From assembly GCA_946541435.1 (NCBI GenBank), contig CAMNJK010000006.1, forward strand, positions 1 to 16,554: a stretch of 16,554 nucleotides of DNA, written 5' to 3'. The notes beneath the pieces are model-generated. The model worked only from the letters and a program-made list of their open reading frames with translations. It did no database searches and was not told the origin of the DNA. Shown piece after piece: positions 1 to 7,573 of this stretch; positions within the stretch are counted from its first letter, which is position 1, and each line of letters opens with the position of its first letter. The position numbers and the translations under genes are program-made. This DNA is from an uncultured Bacillota bacterium. Its GTDB lineage: Bacteria > Bacillota > Clostridia > Peptostreptococcales > Anaerovoracaceae.

Positions 1-1
1 G

Positions 2-1924
2 GCATTGGACGATCCCGATGAAGCTGCGGCTGCTGAGGATCCTGAAGTCATCGATGACCCGGAAGACCCGGAAGACCCGGAAGACGCGGGTGACGAACCG
101 GAGGAAGCAGAAGAGGATCCGGACGAAGCAGAGGAAGAAACCGAAGAAATAGAAGAAACTGAAGAAACAGAAGAAGAACCTGAGCAGGAAGAGGTGGATC
201 CGTCTGCGGACGATGATTCTGTTCTCGCGGCGCTGGCAGGAGGCGTGGCTGCTGCAGCCCCTGCGGAGAAGCGCAGATATACCAGAAGCGATGACATCAT
301 GAAGGACTTCACGGACAGCTATGAAGAATTCATGAGCACATTCGAGAAAAAGTCAAAGCACAAGTCGGATCAGGCGGATGGGTCCGGGGAAGATCAGGGT
401 TCCGGTCACGGAGCGTTTCATCGCGGCGCGGCCGGCCGGAGACACCGGGGCGAGACGCCGGAAGAGAGAGAGGCCAGATTTGAGATCCGCAGGAAGCAGC
501 AGAGGCGCCGGCGGCGGATCATTGCTCTCTGCGTCGTTATCGCTGCTCTTGCGGCCATCGGAGGTGTGGCTGTAAGCCATTTCTCATCGGCCTACAACAA
601 CGACAAGGATTTCCAGAATTTCGCGGACAAGCAGTATCAGAAGATGAAGAAGCTGCCGCCCGCTTCCGACCGGCTGGTGACTTATGAATACGATGACGGC
701 ATTTCCTATGCCTACCGCTATGATCCTTCGGACAACGAAGACCTGGCGGTATTCCGCGACCAGCGGGTGGCGGAGATGAAGAAAAAGTTCAGCAAGGCCG
801 TGGCGAAGGAAATGGACGAAGACAAAGATTCCGCCGGCGGGCTTCTGGGCAGGAACACCCATCATGCCATGCTGTTCGATTCGGCAGTGTATGATACCGG
901 CAACGGCGCCCTGAGCATGGCCATCTACGCTGTGAAATACGAGGAAGACGGCGGGAAGATGAAGTCCATGGGCAGCGCCATCCAGACCTATCTGCTGGAT
1001 CCGGACACCATGCGGGCCCTCAATCCCATGCAGGTCCTGATGCCGGAATACAAAGAAAAGACATCCGATTTCGTCCGTGAATATTTCGACAAAAACTTCA
1101 AGGACGATGAGATCCGGGAGGGGGCGGAAGCCTATCTGAAGGAGGATGACGCCAACTACAATCTGATCCTTCTCTCCAGGGGGGACATGACCGTATACTT
1201 CAAGGAGGGAACGGTGCTGGATGACAGCGAGGGCGTGGTGCCTGTCAAGGTTCCGAAGTCATACCTGGGAGCGACCCTGCGCGGGCAGATGATCGAACGC
1301 TATATCGATCCGGAAAAACCCATGGTGGCCATCACCTATGACGACGGGCCGGGTCTGAAGAGTGAGAAGCGGATCATCAAATGTCTGCGGAAGCACGATG
1401 CGGTGGCCACATTCTTCTATGTGGGCGCCCGGGTAGGAAATGACGAAGAAAATGTAAGGAACGCCTATAAGATCGGATGCGAGATCGGCAACCACTCCTG
1501 GGATCACTCTGATCTGACCGGGCTCTCCAAGGCCGGGGTCAGGTCCCAGCTGACCAGAACCGACAAGGCCATCAAAAAGGTCATCGGTGTAACGCCGGAT
1601 CTCTATCGGCCGCCTTACGGATCCTATAATCAGACGGTGCTGAACGCCAGCAATATGCCGGCCATCCTCTGGACGGTGGATACCATGGACTGGAGTTCCA
1701 GAGACGCCGGAGCTGTCTTCAATGTGGTGAAGAATGTGAAGAAGCTGGACGGCAAGATCATTCTGATGCATTCCATCTATGATTCCACGGCCAAGGCCAC
1801 GGAGAAGATCGTGCCCTATCTGCTGAAGAACGGATATCAGCTGGTCACTGTCAGCGAACTGATCAAATACAAATCCGGAGAGGCGCCCCAGGGCGGCGAA
1901 GTCTATATGTCGGGAAAACACTGA
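2..1924 (+). CDS. Membrane-anchored polysaccharide (peptidoglycan) deacetylase, 5' end missing
   Basis: Probable cell-surface deacetylase that removes N-acetyl groups from peptidoglycan or another polysaccharide. The frame is open to the window edge; the first start-like codon is a TTG at 5 with no ribosome site, so the true start lies upstream. Numbering from that TTG: residues 1-70 are a strongly acidic Glu/Asp/Pro tract, 88-172 are basic, and about 172-192 is one transmembrane helix ending in a small-residue stretch. About 205-430 is an extracytoplasmic region that resembles DUF3298/RsiV-like domains (inference). About 437-620 is the NodB domain with all five motifs: TYDDGP (444-449), H497-x3-H501, RPPYG (535-539), D559-T-M-D-W and H589 in LMHS. 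D447, H497 and H501 fit the metal site and D446 the catalytic base. The N-in/C-out layout matches S. pneumoniae PgdA-like enzymes. An Rrf2-type regulator follows 16 bp downstream. Confidence 0.88.
   Translation, partial: ALDDPDEAAAAEDPEVIDDPEDPEDPEDAGDEPEEAEEDPDEAEEETEEIEETEETEEEPEQEEVDPSADDDSVLAALAGGVAAAAPAEKRRYTRSDDIMKDFTDSYEEFMSTFEKKSKHKSDQADGSGEDQGSGHGAFHRGAAGRRHRGETPEEREARFEIRRKQQRRRRRIIALCVVIAALAAIGGVAVSHFSSAYNNDKDFQNFADKQYQKMKKLPPASDRLVTYEYDDGISYAYRYDPSDNEDLAVFRDQRVAEMKKKFSKAVAKEMDEDKDSAGGLLGRNTHHAMLFDSAVYDTGNGALSMAIYAVKYEEDGGKMKSMGSAIQTYLLDPDTMRALNPMQVLMPEYKEKTSDFVREYFDKNFKDDEIREGAEAYLKEDDANYNLILLSRGDMTVYFKEGTVLDDSEGVVPVKVPKSYLGATLRGQMIERYIDPEKPMVAITYDDGPGLKSEKRIIKCLRKHDAVATFFYVGARVGNDEENVRNAYKIGCEIGNHSWDHSDLTGLSKAGVRSQLTRTDKAIKKVIGVTPDLYRPPYGSYNQTVLNASNMPAILWTVDTMDWSSRDAGAVFNVVKNVKKLDGKIILMHSIYDSTAKATEKIVPYLLKNGYQLVTVSELIKYKSGEAPQGGEVYMSGKH
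59..85 (+). repeat. Three tandem 9-bp units in the acidic tail of the deacetylase
   Basis: CCGGAAGAC is present three times without interruption (59-67, 68-76, 77-85) and encodes an E-D-P repeat. A second purine-rich, less regular repeat encoding E-E-T units follows at about 136-180. Slippage could change the tail length in steps of three residues without breaking the frame. Confidence 0.75.
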
Positions 1925-1940
1925 ACTTTTGGAGGATTCT

Positions 1941-2366
1941 ATGCTGATCACCAGAAGAAGCGATTACGCCCTCAGGATCTGCAGGGCTCTGCAGGACGGC
2001 GGAAGACACAATGTTTCAGAGATCTGCCGCCTGGAAGGTGTGCCCAGAGCTTTTACTTATAAGATCCTGGGAGAAATGGAGCAGCGCGGCATCGTCCGCG
2101 CGGAGCGGGGCAACCGGGGTGGATACAGCCTGAAAATGTCTCTGGATGATATCACCCTCTACGATATTGTTTCGCATATGGAAGAGGATATCGCCATGAT
2201 GCACTGCATGCGGGAGGACTGCGACCGCAACGCCGCGGACAACCCCTGCATGGTGCACCGGGAGATCGCCCGGATCCAGGGCGTTCTGATCAGGGAGCTG
2301 AAGAGAAAGACCGTGGGCCAGATCCTGACGGGACAGGTTCCGGAGAACGCTCAGGACGACGTATAA
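1941..2366 (+). CDS. Rrf2 family transcriptional regulator
   Basis: A 141-aa winged-helix DNA-binding protein of the Rrf2/IscR/NsrR/CymR family. The ATG at 1941 was chosen over an in-frame TTG at 1929 because GGAGG at 1931-1935 sits 5 bases before it. Residues 1-65 form the helix-turn-helix and wing, with the family start LITRRSDYALR and the wing signature RGNRGGYSL (56-64). Three cysteines, C89, C94 and C103, lie where IscR and NsrR hold an Fe-S cluster. Spacing (x4, x8) differs from IscR (x5, x5), so cluster binding is likely but not certain. No isc, suf or cysteine biosynthesis gene is next to it. It follows the deacetylase by 16 bp and is probably cotranscribed with it. Its targets cannot be told from this window. 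Confidence 0.9.
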   Translation: MLITRRSDYALRICRALQDGGRHNVSEICRLEGVPRAFTYKILGEMEQRGIVRAERGNRGGYSLKMSLDDITLYDIVSHMEEDIAMMHCMREDCDRNAADNPCMVHREIARIQGVLIRELKRKTVGQILTGQVPENAQDDV

Positions 2367-2382
2367 GAAGGAGCATGGAAAG

Positions 2383-3288
2383 CTACAGTCCATCAGCGGT
2401 TCTGATCCGCTCGATCGCCAGCATCATATCATCGGGAAGAGGAGCTTCGATATGAAGCTCTTTTTTTGTGCCGGGATGGGTGAAACGCAGGGCAGCGGCG
2501 TGAAGGGCCTGCCGCCCGATCAGGTCCGGGCAGGGGCTGCCGTAGAGGATATCCGAGACCACCGGGTGGCCGATATGGGACATGTGAACACGGATCTGAT
2601 GGGTGCGCCCGGTCTCCAGACGAAGCCGCACCAGGGTGAAACCCGCCGGAAAGCGTTCCATCACCTGATAATGGGTGACGGAAGGGGCCCCGTCCTCGCA
2701 GACGCCCCGGCAGGGGCTCTCCGGATCCGGATGTCCGATGGGAAGATCGATGGTGCCGGCGTTCTCGGAAATGATCCCGCAGACCAGAGCAATGTACTCC
2801 TTGGTCAGATCTCCGCGCTTCATCTGGCGCATGAGATCGTTCTGCACGTAGGCGTTTTTGGCCACGATCAGGAGCCCGGAGGTGTCCATGTCCAGACGGT
2901 TCACGAAGCGGATCTTGAAGGGACGGCCCGTCTCCTCCATGTAGGTCATCAGGCCGTTGGCCAGGGTTCCCCGGGTATGTCCCTTGGTGGGATGGACGGT
3001 GACATAGGGCTGCTTGTCCAGAAGAAGCAGGTCATCGTCATCGAAGACCGGATAGACGGGGATGTCCTCCGCGGGAAAATGACTGCGCTCCTCCGGCATA
3101 TCGATCCGGATGACATCGCCAGCCTTTGCGCGAAAATAACCCTCCGCCGGAACGCCGTTCAGGTGGAGGCGGTGCTCCCGTTTGATTTTGCCCCGCAGGC
3201 GGGAGGAGAGATCAAAATGACGGCGCATCAGCACTCTTACTTCTTCGCCGTCTTCTTCTGTTGTTACGATGTGTCTGAAATCCGGCAT
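2383..3288 (-). CDS. RluA family 23S rRNA-type pseudouridine synthase
   Basis: A 301-aa enzyme that isomerises uridine to pseudouridine in RNA, most likely 23S rRNA (RluD/RluA group). Residues about 15-70 resemble an S4 RNA-binding domain (LRGKIKREHRLHLNG and onwards). The catalytic domain follows, with motif II NRLDMDTSGLL and catalytic D133, then KEYIALVCG and the RLETGRTHQIRVHMSHIGHPV segment (its conserved core is GRTHQIRVH). Asn replaces the His that often precedes RLD, which is a common variant. The start has AAGGAG upstream, and the nadK stop codon TAA (3298-3300) overlaps this ribosome site, so translation may be coupled. It is the last gene of the pepF-nadK-rluA operon. It ends 16 bp from the convergent Rrf2 gene, with no hairpin terminator seen between them. 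The exact target uridine cannot be assigned. Confidence 0.9.
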   Translation of the reverse strand: MPDFRHIVTTEEDGEEVRVLMRRHFDLSSRLRGKIKREHRLHLNGVPAEGYFRAKAGDVIRIDMPEERSHFPAEDIPVYPVFDDDDLLLLDKQPYVTVHPTKGHTRGTLANGLMTYMEETGRPFKIRFVNRLDMDTSGLLIVAKNAYVQNDLMRQMKRGDLTKEYIALVCGIISENAGTIDLPIGHPDPESPCRGVCEDGAPSVTHYQVMERFPAGFTLVRLRLETGRTHQIRVHMSHIGHPVVSDILYGSPCPDLIGRQALHAAALRFTHPGTKKELHIEAPLPDDMMLAIERIRTADGL

Positions 3289-3297
3289 GATGACTCC

Positions 3298-4110
3298 TTA
3301 CAGGAACTTATCCTTGACCTTGCTCCAGAAATCATATCCCTTGAGCCGGATCAGGTGGACCGTGGTGTTGGAGATGCGTACTTCGATGCTTTTGACGTTG
3401 TCGTAGGAAGTCTCGTTGCCGTCATTGGTCAGGTAGATGGCTGCCTCCGGACCATCGGTCTGCTCCGGAACCACGCCCAGAGACAGTTCCGCCGGCAGCA
3501 GGACGCTGGAGGTGAAGGAACGGTAGGCAGTGGTGTTCATGGGAGCAATGGGGGTCACCTGCAGCAGCTTGAGCCTGGGATCGGCGATGGATCCGCCCAC
3601 GGAATAATTGTAGGCGGTACTGCCGGCGGAGGTGGCGATGATCAGGCCGTCTCCGGAGAATTTCTCGATGGGCTGACTGCCGATGGAGATGAACAGGTGG
3701 ACCGAATAGGACCGGCGTCCCTTGATGGTGATCTCGTTGAGGGCCAGGTGGGTGTGCTTGTCGCCGTCCGCTGTGGTGACGATGGCGCGCACCGTGTTCA
3801 GCTCCTGCACGTTATACTCCCCGGATTCATACTGCTGGATGAACTGATCCAGATCCGAGGGGAGCACGTCCTGGAAGAAGCCCAGGTGCCCGGTATTGAC
3901 GCCCACGATGGGGCAGTTGGGAAAATCACACCGGTGGATGGCGCGCAGAAAAGCGCCGTCGCCGCCCACGCAGATGATGAGGTCGGTATCTTCGGTGTAG
4001 TCGTCATTGACGATATAGCCGCGGGAAAGCAGCTTGTCCGTCAGGGCGCGGCTGGTCTCAGCGGAGAGGTTCACGCCGTTCTGAAAGATGGTGATTGTCT
4101 TTTGGGTCAT
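3298..4110 (-). CDS. nadK: NAD kinase
   Basis: Cytoplasmic ATP-dependent kinase that phosphorylates NAD+ to NADP+ (also called ppnK). The protein is 270 aa. The ATG at 4110 was chosen over an upstream in-frame ATG at 4185 because AAAGGAG lies just before it and the extra 25 residues would overlap pepF and look non-homologous. Visible family motifs: GGDG (49-52) for ATP/NAD phosphate, NTGHLGFF (72-79), N125-E126, GDG (153-155) and TSAGSTAYNYS (160-170). Length fits bacterial NAD kinases. It sits 22 bp after pepF and 9 bp before the pseudouridine synthase. The NAD synthase gene nadE lies on the divergent arm of the same intergenic region. Confidence 0.95.
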   Translation of the reverse strand: MTQKTITIFQNGVNLSAETSRALTDKLLSRGYIVNDDYTEDTDLIICVGGDGAFLRAIHRCDFPNCPIVGVNTGHLGFFQDVLPSDLDQFIQQYESGEYNVQELNTVRAIVTTADGDKHTHLALNEITIKGRRSYSVHLFISIGSQPIEKFSGDGLIIATSAGSTAYNYSVGGSIADPRLKLLQVTPIAPMNTTAYRSFTSSVLLPAELSLGVVPEQTDGPEAAIYLTNDGNETSYDNVKSIEVRISNTTVHLIRLKGYDFWSKVKDKFL

Positions 4111-4132
4111 GGATCTGAGCTCCTTTCGTGGG

Positions 4133-5947
4133 CTAAACCAGCGACTCAAATTCGTCAAGGATGGATGTGAAGGTGGCCATGGCATCCCGGATGGGTTCGG
4201 GGCTGCTCATGTCGACGCCCGCGATCTTCAGGAGCTCGATGGGATGATCGGACTCGCCGGTGCGCAGGAAGTCGATGTAGCGGTCTGCCGCAGGTTTTCC
4301 TTCCTTCAGGATCTTATGGGAGATGGCTGTGGCGGCGGAATAACCTGTGGCATACTTGTATACATAAAATGCATTATAGAAATGCGGGATCCGGGCCCAT
4401 TCGTAGCGGATGGTATCGTCCCGCTCCACTGCCGGACCGTAATATTTGTCGTTCAGCTCCTGATAGATCTCACACATCCGGTCTGCGGTCAGCTGTCCGC
4501 CGTTTTCGATCTCCCGGTGGGTCAGGTCTTCAAACTCCGCGAACTGGGTCTGGCGGAAGAGGGTGGTCCGGAATTCCTCCAGGTACATGTTCAGCAGGTA
4601 CCGCCGCATATCCGGATCGGTCTCTTTCTCCAGCAGATGGTGCATCAGCAGGGACTCATTGACCGTGGAGGCAGTCTCCGCGGTGAAGATGGAGTGGCTG
4701 CCGTAGATATAGGGCTGGGTCTCCCGGGTATATCTGGAGTGCATGGAGTGACCCATTTCATGAACGATGGTGAATACGTCCTTCAGGGTATCCGTATAGT
4801 TCAGCAGGATGTAGGGATAGCTGTCATAGCAGCCGAAGCTGTAGGCGCCGCTGGTCTTGCCCCTGGTCTCGTACACGTCGATCCAGCGCTGTCTGATGCC
4901 TTCGTTCATCTTATCCAGGTAGTCCTGCCCGAAGGGAGCCAGGGCCGCCCGCATGATGTCCAGACCTTCCTCGAAGGGGATCTGCCGCTCGGGCAGTTCG
5001 ATCAGGGGCACGTACATGTCATACATGTACATTTTGCCGTCCGTCAGGGTCTTGCCCAGGAGCTTTCTGCGCAGGGCAGTGTAGCGGTGCATCTGGGGCA
5101 GGGCCTCGTTGACCACGGCCACCAGATTGTCATAGACGGCGCCGGGGATGTTGTCGCCGGAAAGAGCCGCCGCGCGGGCGGATTCAAAGTGACGCAGTCT
5201 GGCGGTGATCACATCTGTCTTGGTATTGTAATTATAAGTGGTGGCAATGGTGTTGATCAGCTTCTTGTAGGAATCGTACATGGATTCATAAGCTGATTTG
5301 CGCAGGGTCCGGTCATGGCTTTCCATGAGCCGGATGTAGCTGCCGTGGGTCACCGGGTGCTCTTTTCCCCCGGCATCCACGGCAGGCGCGAAGGTCAGAT
5401 CCGCATTGTTCAGCATGGTGAAGATGTCGCCGGTGGCCCCGGTCACTTCGCTCATCTGGGCCAGGATGGCCTCTTCGCTTCCGGACAGGACGTGGGCCTT
5501 CAGACGAAAAGCGTCCCGCAGAGCGAAATCATAGATCTTCAGGTCCGGGGTGTCGTCAAGGTATCCCAGGACTTTTTCTTCATCCGCGGACAGAAGCTCC
5601 GGAGAGAAGAAGGCCATGCAGGCGCTTACCGCGGCGATGGCAGACATGCAGCGGTCTGTCAGCGCCTGATATCTTGCATCCGCGTTGTCCTCATCCCGCT
5701 TCATGTGGGCATACACATAGATCTTCTCCAGCCGGCGCCAGATATCATCTTTGGCTGCATAGGCATCCGCCAGCTTTTGCCCGCTGTCTGTCAGATGTCC
5801 GCTGTACTCCTCCTGGTAGGTCTTCGCCTCCTGGGTGATCTGCTGCAGCTGGCTCTCCAGAACGGATTCGTCCGGGATCATAGCCTCCAGATCCCAGCGG
5901 TAAGCCTGGTCGATATCGGATCTTTTCTTCGGTTGAACGCTTGCCAT
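4133..5947 (-). CDS. pepF: Oligoendopeptidase F (M3B zinc metallopeptidase)
   Basis: A 604-aa cytoplasmic zinc peptidase of the M3 family that degrades short peptides, as in Lactococcus PepF. The zinc motif HEMGH is at 396-400; E424 in the following FTAETAS segment is 24 residues past the second His, as expected for the third ligand in M3 enzymes. Helical N-terminal region (about 1-200) and the conserved YSFGCYDSYPYILLNY segment just before the zinc site also match the family. No signal peptide is visible. The ATG at 5945-5947 has AGGAGG upstream at good spacing. It is the first gene of the operon with nadK and the pseudouridine synthase, and is read from the promoter at 5984-6012. Confidence 0.95.
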   Translation of the reverse strand: MASVQPKKRSDIDQAYRWDLEAMIPDESVLESQLQQITQEAKTYQEEYSGHLTDSGQKLADAYAAKDDIWRRLEKIYVYAHMKRDEDNADARYQALTDRCMSAIAAVSACMAFFSPELLSADEEKVLGYLDDTPDLKIYDFALRDAFRLKAHVLSGSEEAILAQMSEVTGATGDIFTMLNNADLTFAPAVDAGGKEHPVTHGSYIRLMESHDRTLRKSAYESMYDSYKKLINTIATTYNYNTKTDVITARLRHFESARAAALSGDNIPGAVYDNLVAVVNEALPQMHRYTALRRKLLGKTLTDGKMYMYDMYVPLIELPERQIPFEEGLDIMRAALAPFGQDYLDKMNEGIRQRWIDVYETRGKTSGAYSFGCYDSYPYILLNYTDTLKDVFTIVHEMGHSMHSRYTRETQPYIYGSHSIFTAETASTVNESLLMHHLLEKETDPDMRRYLLNMYLEEFRTTLFRQTQFAEFEDLTHREIENGGQLTADRMCEIYQELNDKYYGPAVERDDTIRYEWARIPHFYNAFYVYKYATGYSAATAISHKILKEGKPAADRYIDFLRTGESDHPIELLKIAGVDMSSPEPIRDAMATFTSILDEFESLV

Positions 5948-5964
5948 TTGATGCCTCCTGATTG

Positions 5965-5993
5965 TTTACTTTGAGATAATCGTATTGTATAAT
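5965..5993 (+). promoter_or_regulatory. Predicted sigma-A promoter for murI operon
   Basis: TTTACT at 5965-5970 and a perfect TATAAT at 5988-5993 are separated by 17 bp. This would start transcription near 6000, about 45 bases before the murI start. The -10 box overlaps by 2 bp the -10 box of the opposing promoter at 5984-6012. Assignment is by consensus reading only. Confidence 0.65.
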
Positions 5994-6012
5994 ATTCTGG
6001 TTAACGATTCAA
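5984..6012 (-). promoter_or_regulatory. Predicted sigma-A promoter for pepF-nadK-rluA
   Basis: Read on the - strand, TTGAAT (6007-6012) and TACAAT (5984-5989) are separated by 17 bp. Transcription would start near 5977, leaving a leader of about 30 bases before pepF. Its -10 box shares positions 5988-5989 with the + strand TATAAT. Assignment is by consensus reading only. Confidence 0.6.
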
Positions 6013-6044
6013 GAAGAGACGAAAATGGAAAGGTAAAGCAGCGA

Positions 6045-6884
6045 ATGGACAACAGACCCATCGGTTTTTTTGATTCGGGACTGGGGGGACTCACCAGCAT
6101 CCCGTACCTGATGAACCGGCTCCCGGAGGAAAAGGTGATCTACTTCGGTGACACCGCCAGGACCCCCTACGGATCCAAGGCGGTCTCCACCATCCGCAGA
6201 TTCAGCGCCGAGATCGCCGATTTTCTGGTGCAGTGCAATGTGAAGATGATCGTCATTGCCTGCAATACGGTGAGCGCCACCTGTGTGGAGGATCTGCGGA
6301 AACGGTTCCCTGAGGTGCCTGTGGTGGGGATCATCCAGCCCTCCGCGGAGGAGGTGGCCAGGGCCTGCGCGGCGGATACGCGCATCGGCATCATCGGGAC
6401 CAAGGTCACCATTGCGTCCCATGCCTACCGGGAAAACATCGAGCAGCTGCGGCAGGACCTGAACATCTTCGAGACTGCCTGCCCGGCATTCGTCCCTCTG
6501 ATCGAGGAGGGCATCATCGAAAACGAGATCATGGACATGACCATCCGTTATTATATGGATGATTTCGTACGGGGCAACGATCTGGACACGGTGATCCTGG
6601 GCTGCACCCATTATCCCCTGATCCAGAAGAACATCAGCCGCCTCTATCCGGAGCTGCGCATCATCAATCCCTCCAGCATCGTCACCGGCAGGATCGAAAG
6701 GATCCTCACAGAACGGAACATGCTGGCATCGGGTTCGGACTTTACAAACGTGTTCTACGCCAGCGACCTGTCGGAGAACTTCATCAATATGATCGACCAC
6801 ATCTTCGCCGATGTGGATGAGGACAAGAAGGTCAAATTCATGAATTTTGATCTGGAAAAGGAAAAGATCAATGGACTTTACTGA
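6045..6884 (+). CDS. murI: Glutamate racemase
   Basis: Converts L-glutamate to D-glutamate for the peptidoglycan stem peptide, in the cytoplasm, without a cofactor. The protein is 279 aa. The ATG at 6045 was chosen because the family start (IGFFDSGLGG) follows directly; a TTG at 5985 lies inside the predicted -10 region and cannot be the start. A moderate ribosome site GGAAAGG is at 6027-6033. Both catalytic cysteines are present: C73 in IACNT and C187 in GCTHYP with H189. D10-S11 and the GDTARTPYG segment bind substrate. The reading frame runs about 20-30 residues past the usual core with a charged tail. It overlaps the next gene by 14 bp, which suggests translational coupling. Confidence 0.95.
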   Translation: MDNRPIGFFDSGLGGLTSIPYLMNRLPEEKVIYFGDTARTPYGSKAVSTIRRFSAEIADFLVQCNVKMIVIACNTVSATCVEDLRKRFPEVPVVGIIQPSAEEVARACAADTRIGIIGTKVTIASHAYRENIEQLRQDLNIFETACPAFVPLIEEGIIENEIMDMTIRYYMDDFVRGNDLDTVILGCTHYPLIQKNISRLYPELRIINPSSIVTGRIERILTERNMLASGSDFTNVFYASDLSENFINMIDHIFADVDEDKKVKFMNFDLEKEKINGLY

Positions 6885-7524
6885 GCTTTTGGCATATCTG
6901 GAACTGGACAGCGCCGCTGAGTTCGAATACTTTGAAGCGATGGCAGATCTGGTGGAGTGCGATGAATATATCGAGCAGGAAGCGGTCTACGCCCTTTTTG
7001 AAGGGGCGGATGAGACCATGATCTCAGAACTCCTGGAGGACTATTTTGAAGATATCCTGGAGGGACTTCCGGAGGATTCCGGGGAGATCTACTCTCTTTT
7101 GCATCAGATCAAACTGTCTCTCATCGGACTGGCGGGCAACCGGGGCGCAGGGGGCGAAGAGGAGAGTGATCTCCGCCGCCTGGTGGATGAGTTCTGCCGC
7201 TTCCGTCAGTGGTACTCCGAGGATTCGGATGTGGAGCTGACCCCGGATGACGGCGGGGCAGTCCTGCACCAGTGCCTGCGGGATGCCATCACCACCGCCC
7301 GCATGCAAAGGCTGGGCGGGCCATCCTACCGCTATTCCTTTGAGGAGTCCCTGCTCTATGAGCTGGACAGCTACACCATGTCCTTCGCGGAGCTGGCTGC
7401 GGCGGAGGACGGCTACAACAGCGGCACCATCGTCTACGATCCGGCGGATGAGCCCTGGGAAGATGACTTTGCCGACTTGTCAGATCCGGAGATGACCCGC
7501 TTCAGCGGCCGAAGAGATCACTAA
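6871..7524 (+). CDS. Unrecognised acidic protein coupled to murI
   Basis: I do not recognise this 217-aa protein. The ATG at 6871 was chosen because it has a purine-rich site (GGAAAAGGAAAAG) upstream inside murI; a TTG at 6847 has none. The sequence is strongly acidic throughout (for example EDYFEDILEGLPEDSGE) and predicted mostly helical, with no signal peptide, membrane segment or clear catalytic motif. Cysteines are few (3). The C-terminal third contains a Tyr/Ser-rich part (GPSYRYSFEESLLYELDSY) and ends in a short basic tail. It overlaps murI by 14 bp and precedes the MBL gene by 49 bp, so it belongs to the murI operon. A role linked to murI is possible but is guesswork. Codon use looks like that of its neighbours, so it is a real gene and not a shadow frame. 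Confidence 0.78.
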   Translation: MDFTELLAYLELDSAAEFEYFEAMADLVECDEYIEQEAVYALFEGADETMISELLEDYFEDILEGLPEDSGEIYSLLHQIKLSLIGLAGNRGAGGEEESDLRRLVDEFCRFRQWYSEDSDVELTPDDGGAVLHQCLRDAITTARMQRLGGPSYRYSFEESLLYELDSYTMSFAELAAAEDGYNSGTIVYDPADEPWEDDFADLSDPEMTRFSGRRDH

Positions 7525-7543
7525 TAGATGCCGAAGAGATCAC
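7508..7543 (+). repeat. 14-bp direct repeat across the stop codon of the acidic protein gene
   Basis: GCCGAAGAGATCAC is found at 7508-7521 and again at 7530-7543, a 22-bp period. The first copy encodes the last residues before the TAA at 7522-7524; the second lies in the gap before the MBL gene. It looks like the remnant of a small duplication. Confidence 0.7.
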
Positions 7544-7573
7544 CGGCAGTTTATGATACCGACAGGAGATACT

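Noticed and set aside
2367..2382. Possible bidirectional terminator between the convergent genes
   Set aside because: No stem-loop with a T-run is visible here or in the 40 bases on either side; only a 4-bp stem (GTTC/GAAC) near 2338-2349.
2375..2455. 26-aa frame with AAGGAG at 2368-2373 between the convergent Rrf2 and rluA genes
   Set aside because: The ribosome site is only one base from the ATG, too close to work, and the frame overlaps rluA antisense.
2452..4170. Long + strand frame (572 codons) opposite rluA and nadK
   Set aside because: The opposite strand encodes proteins with clear family motifs. High GC and few antisense stops explain the frame; the protein resembles no family and has no good start site.
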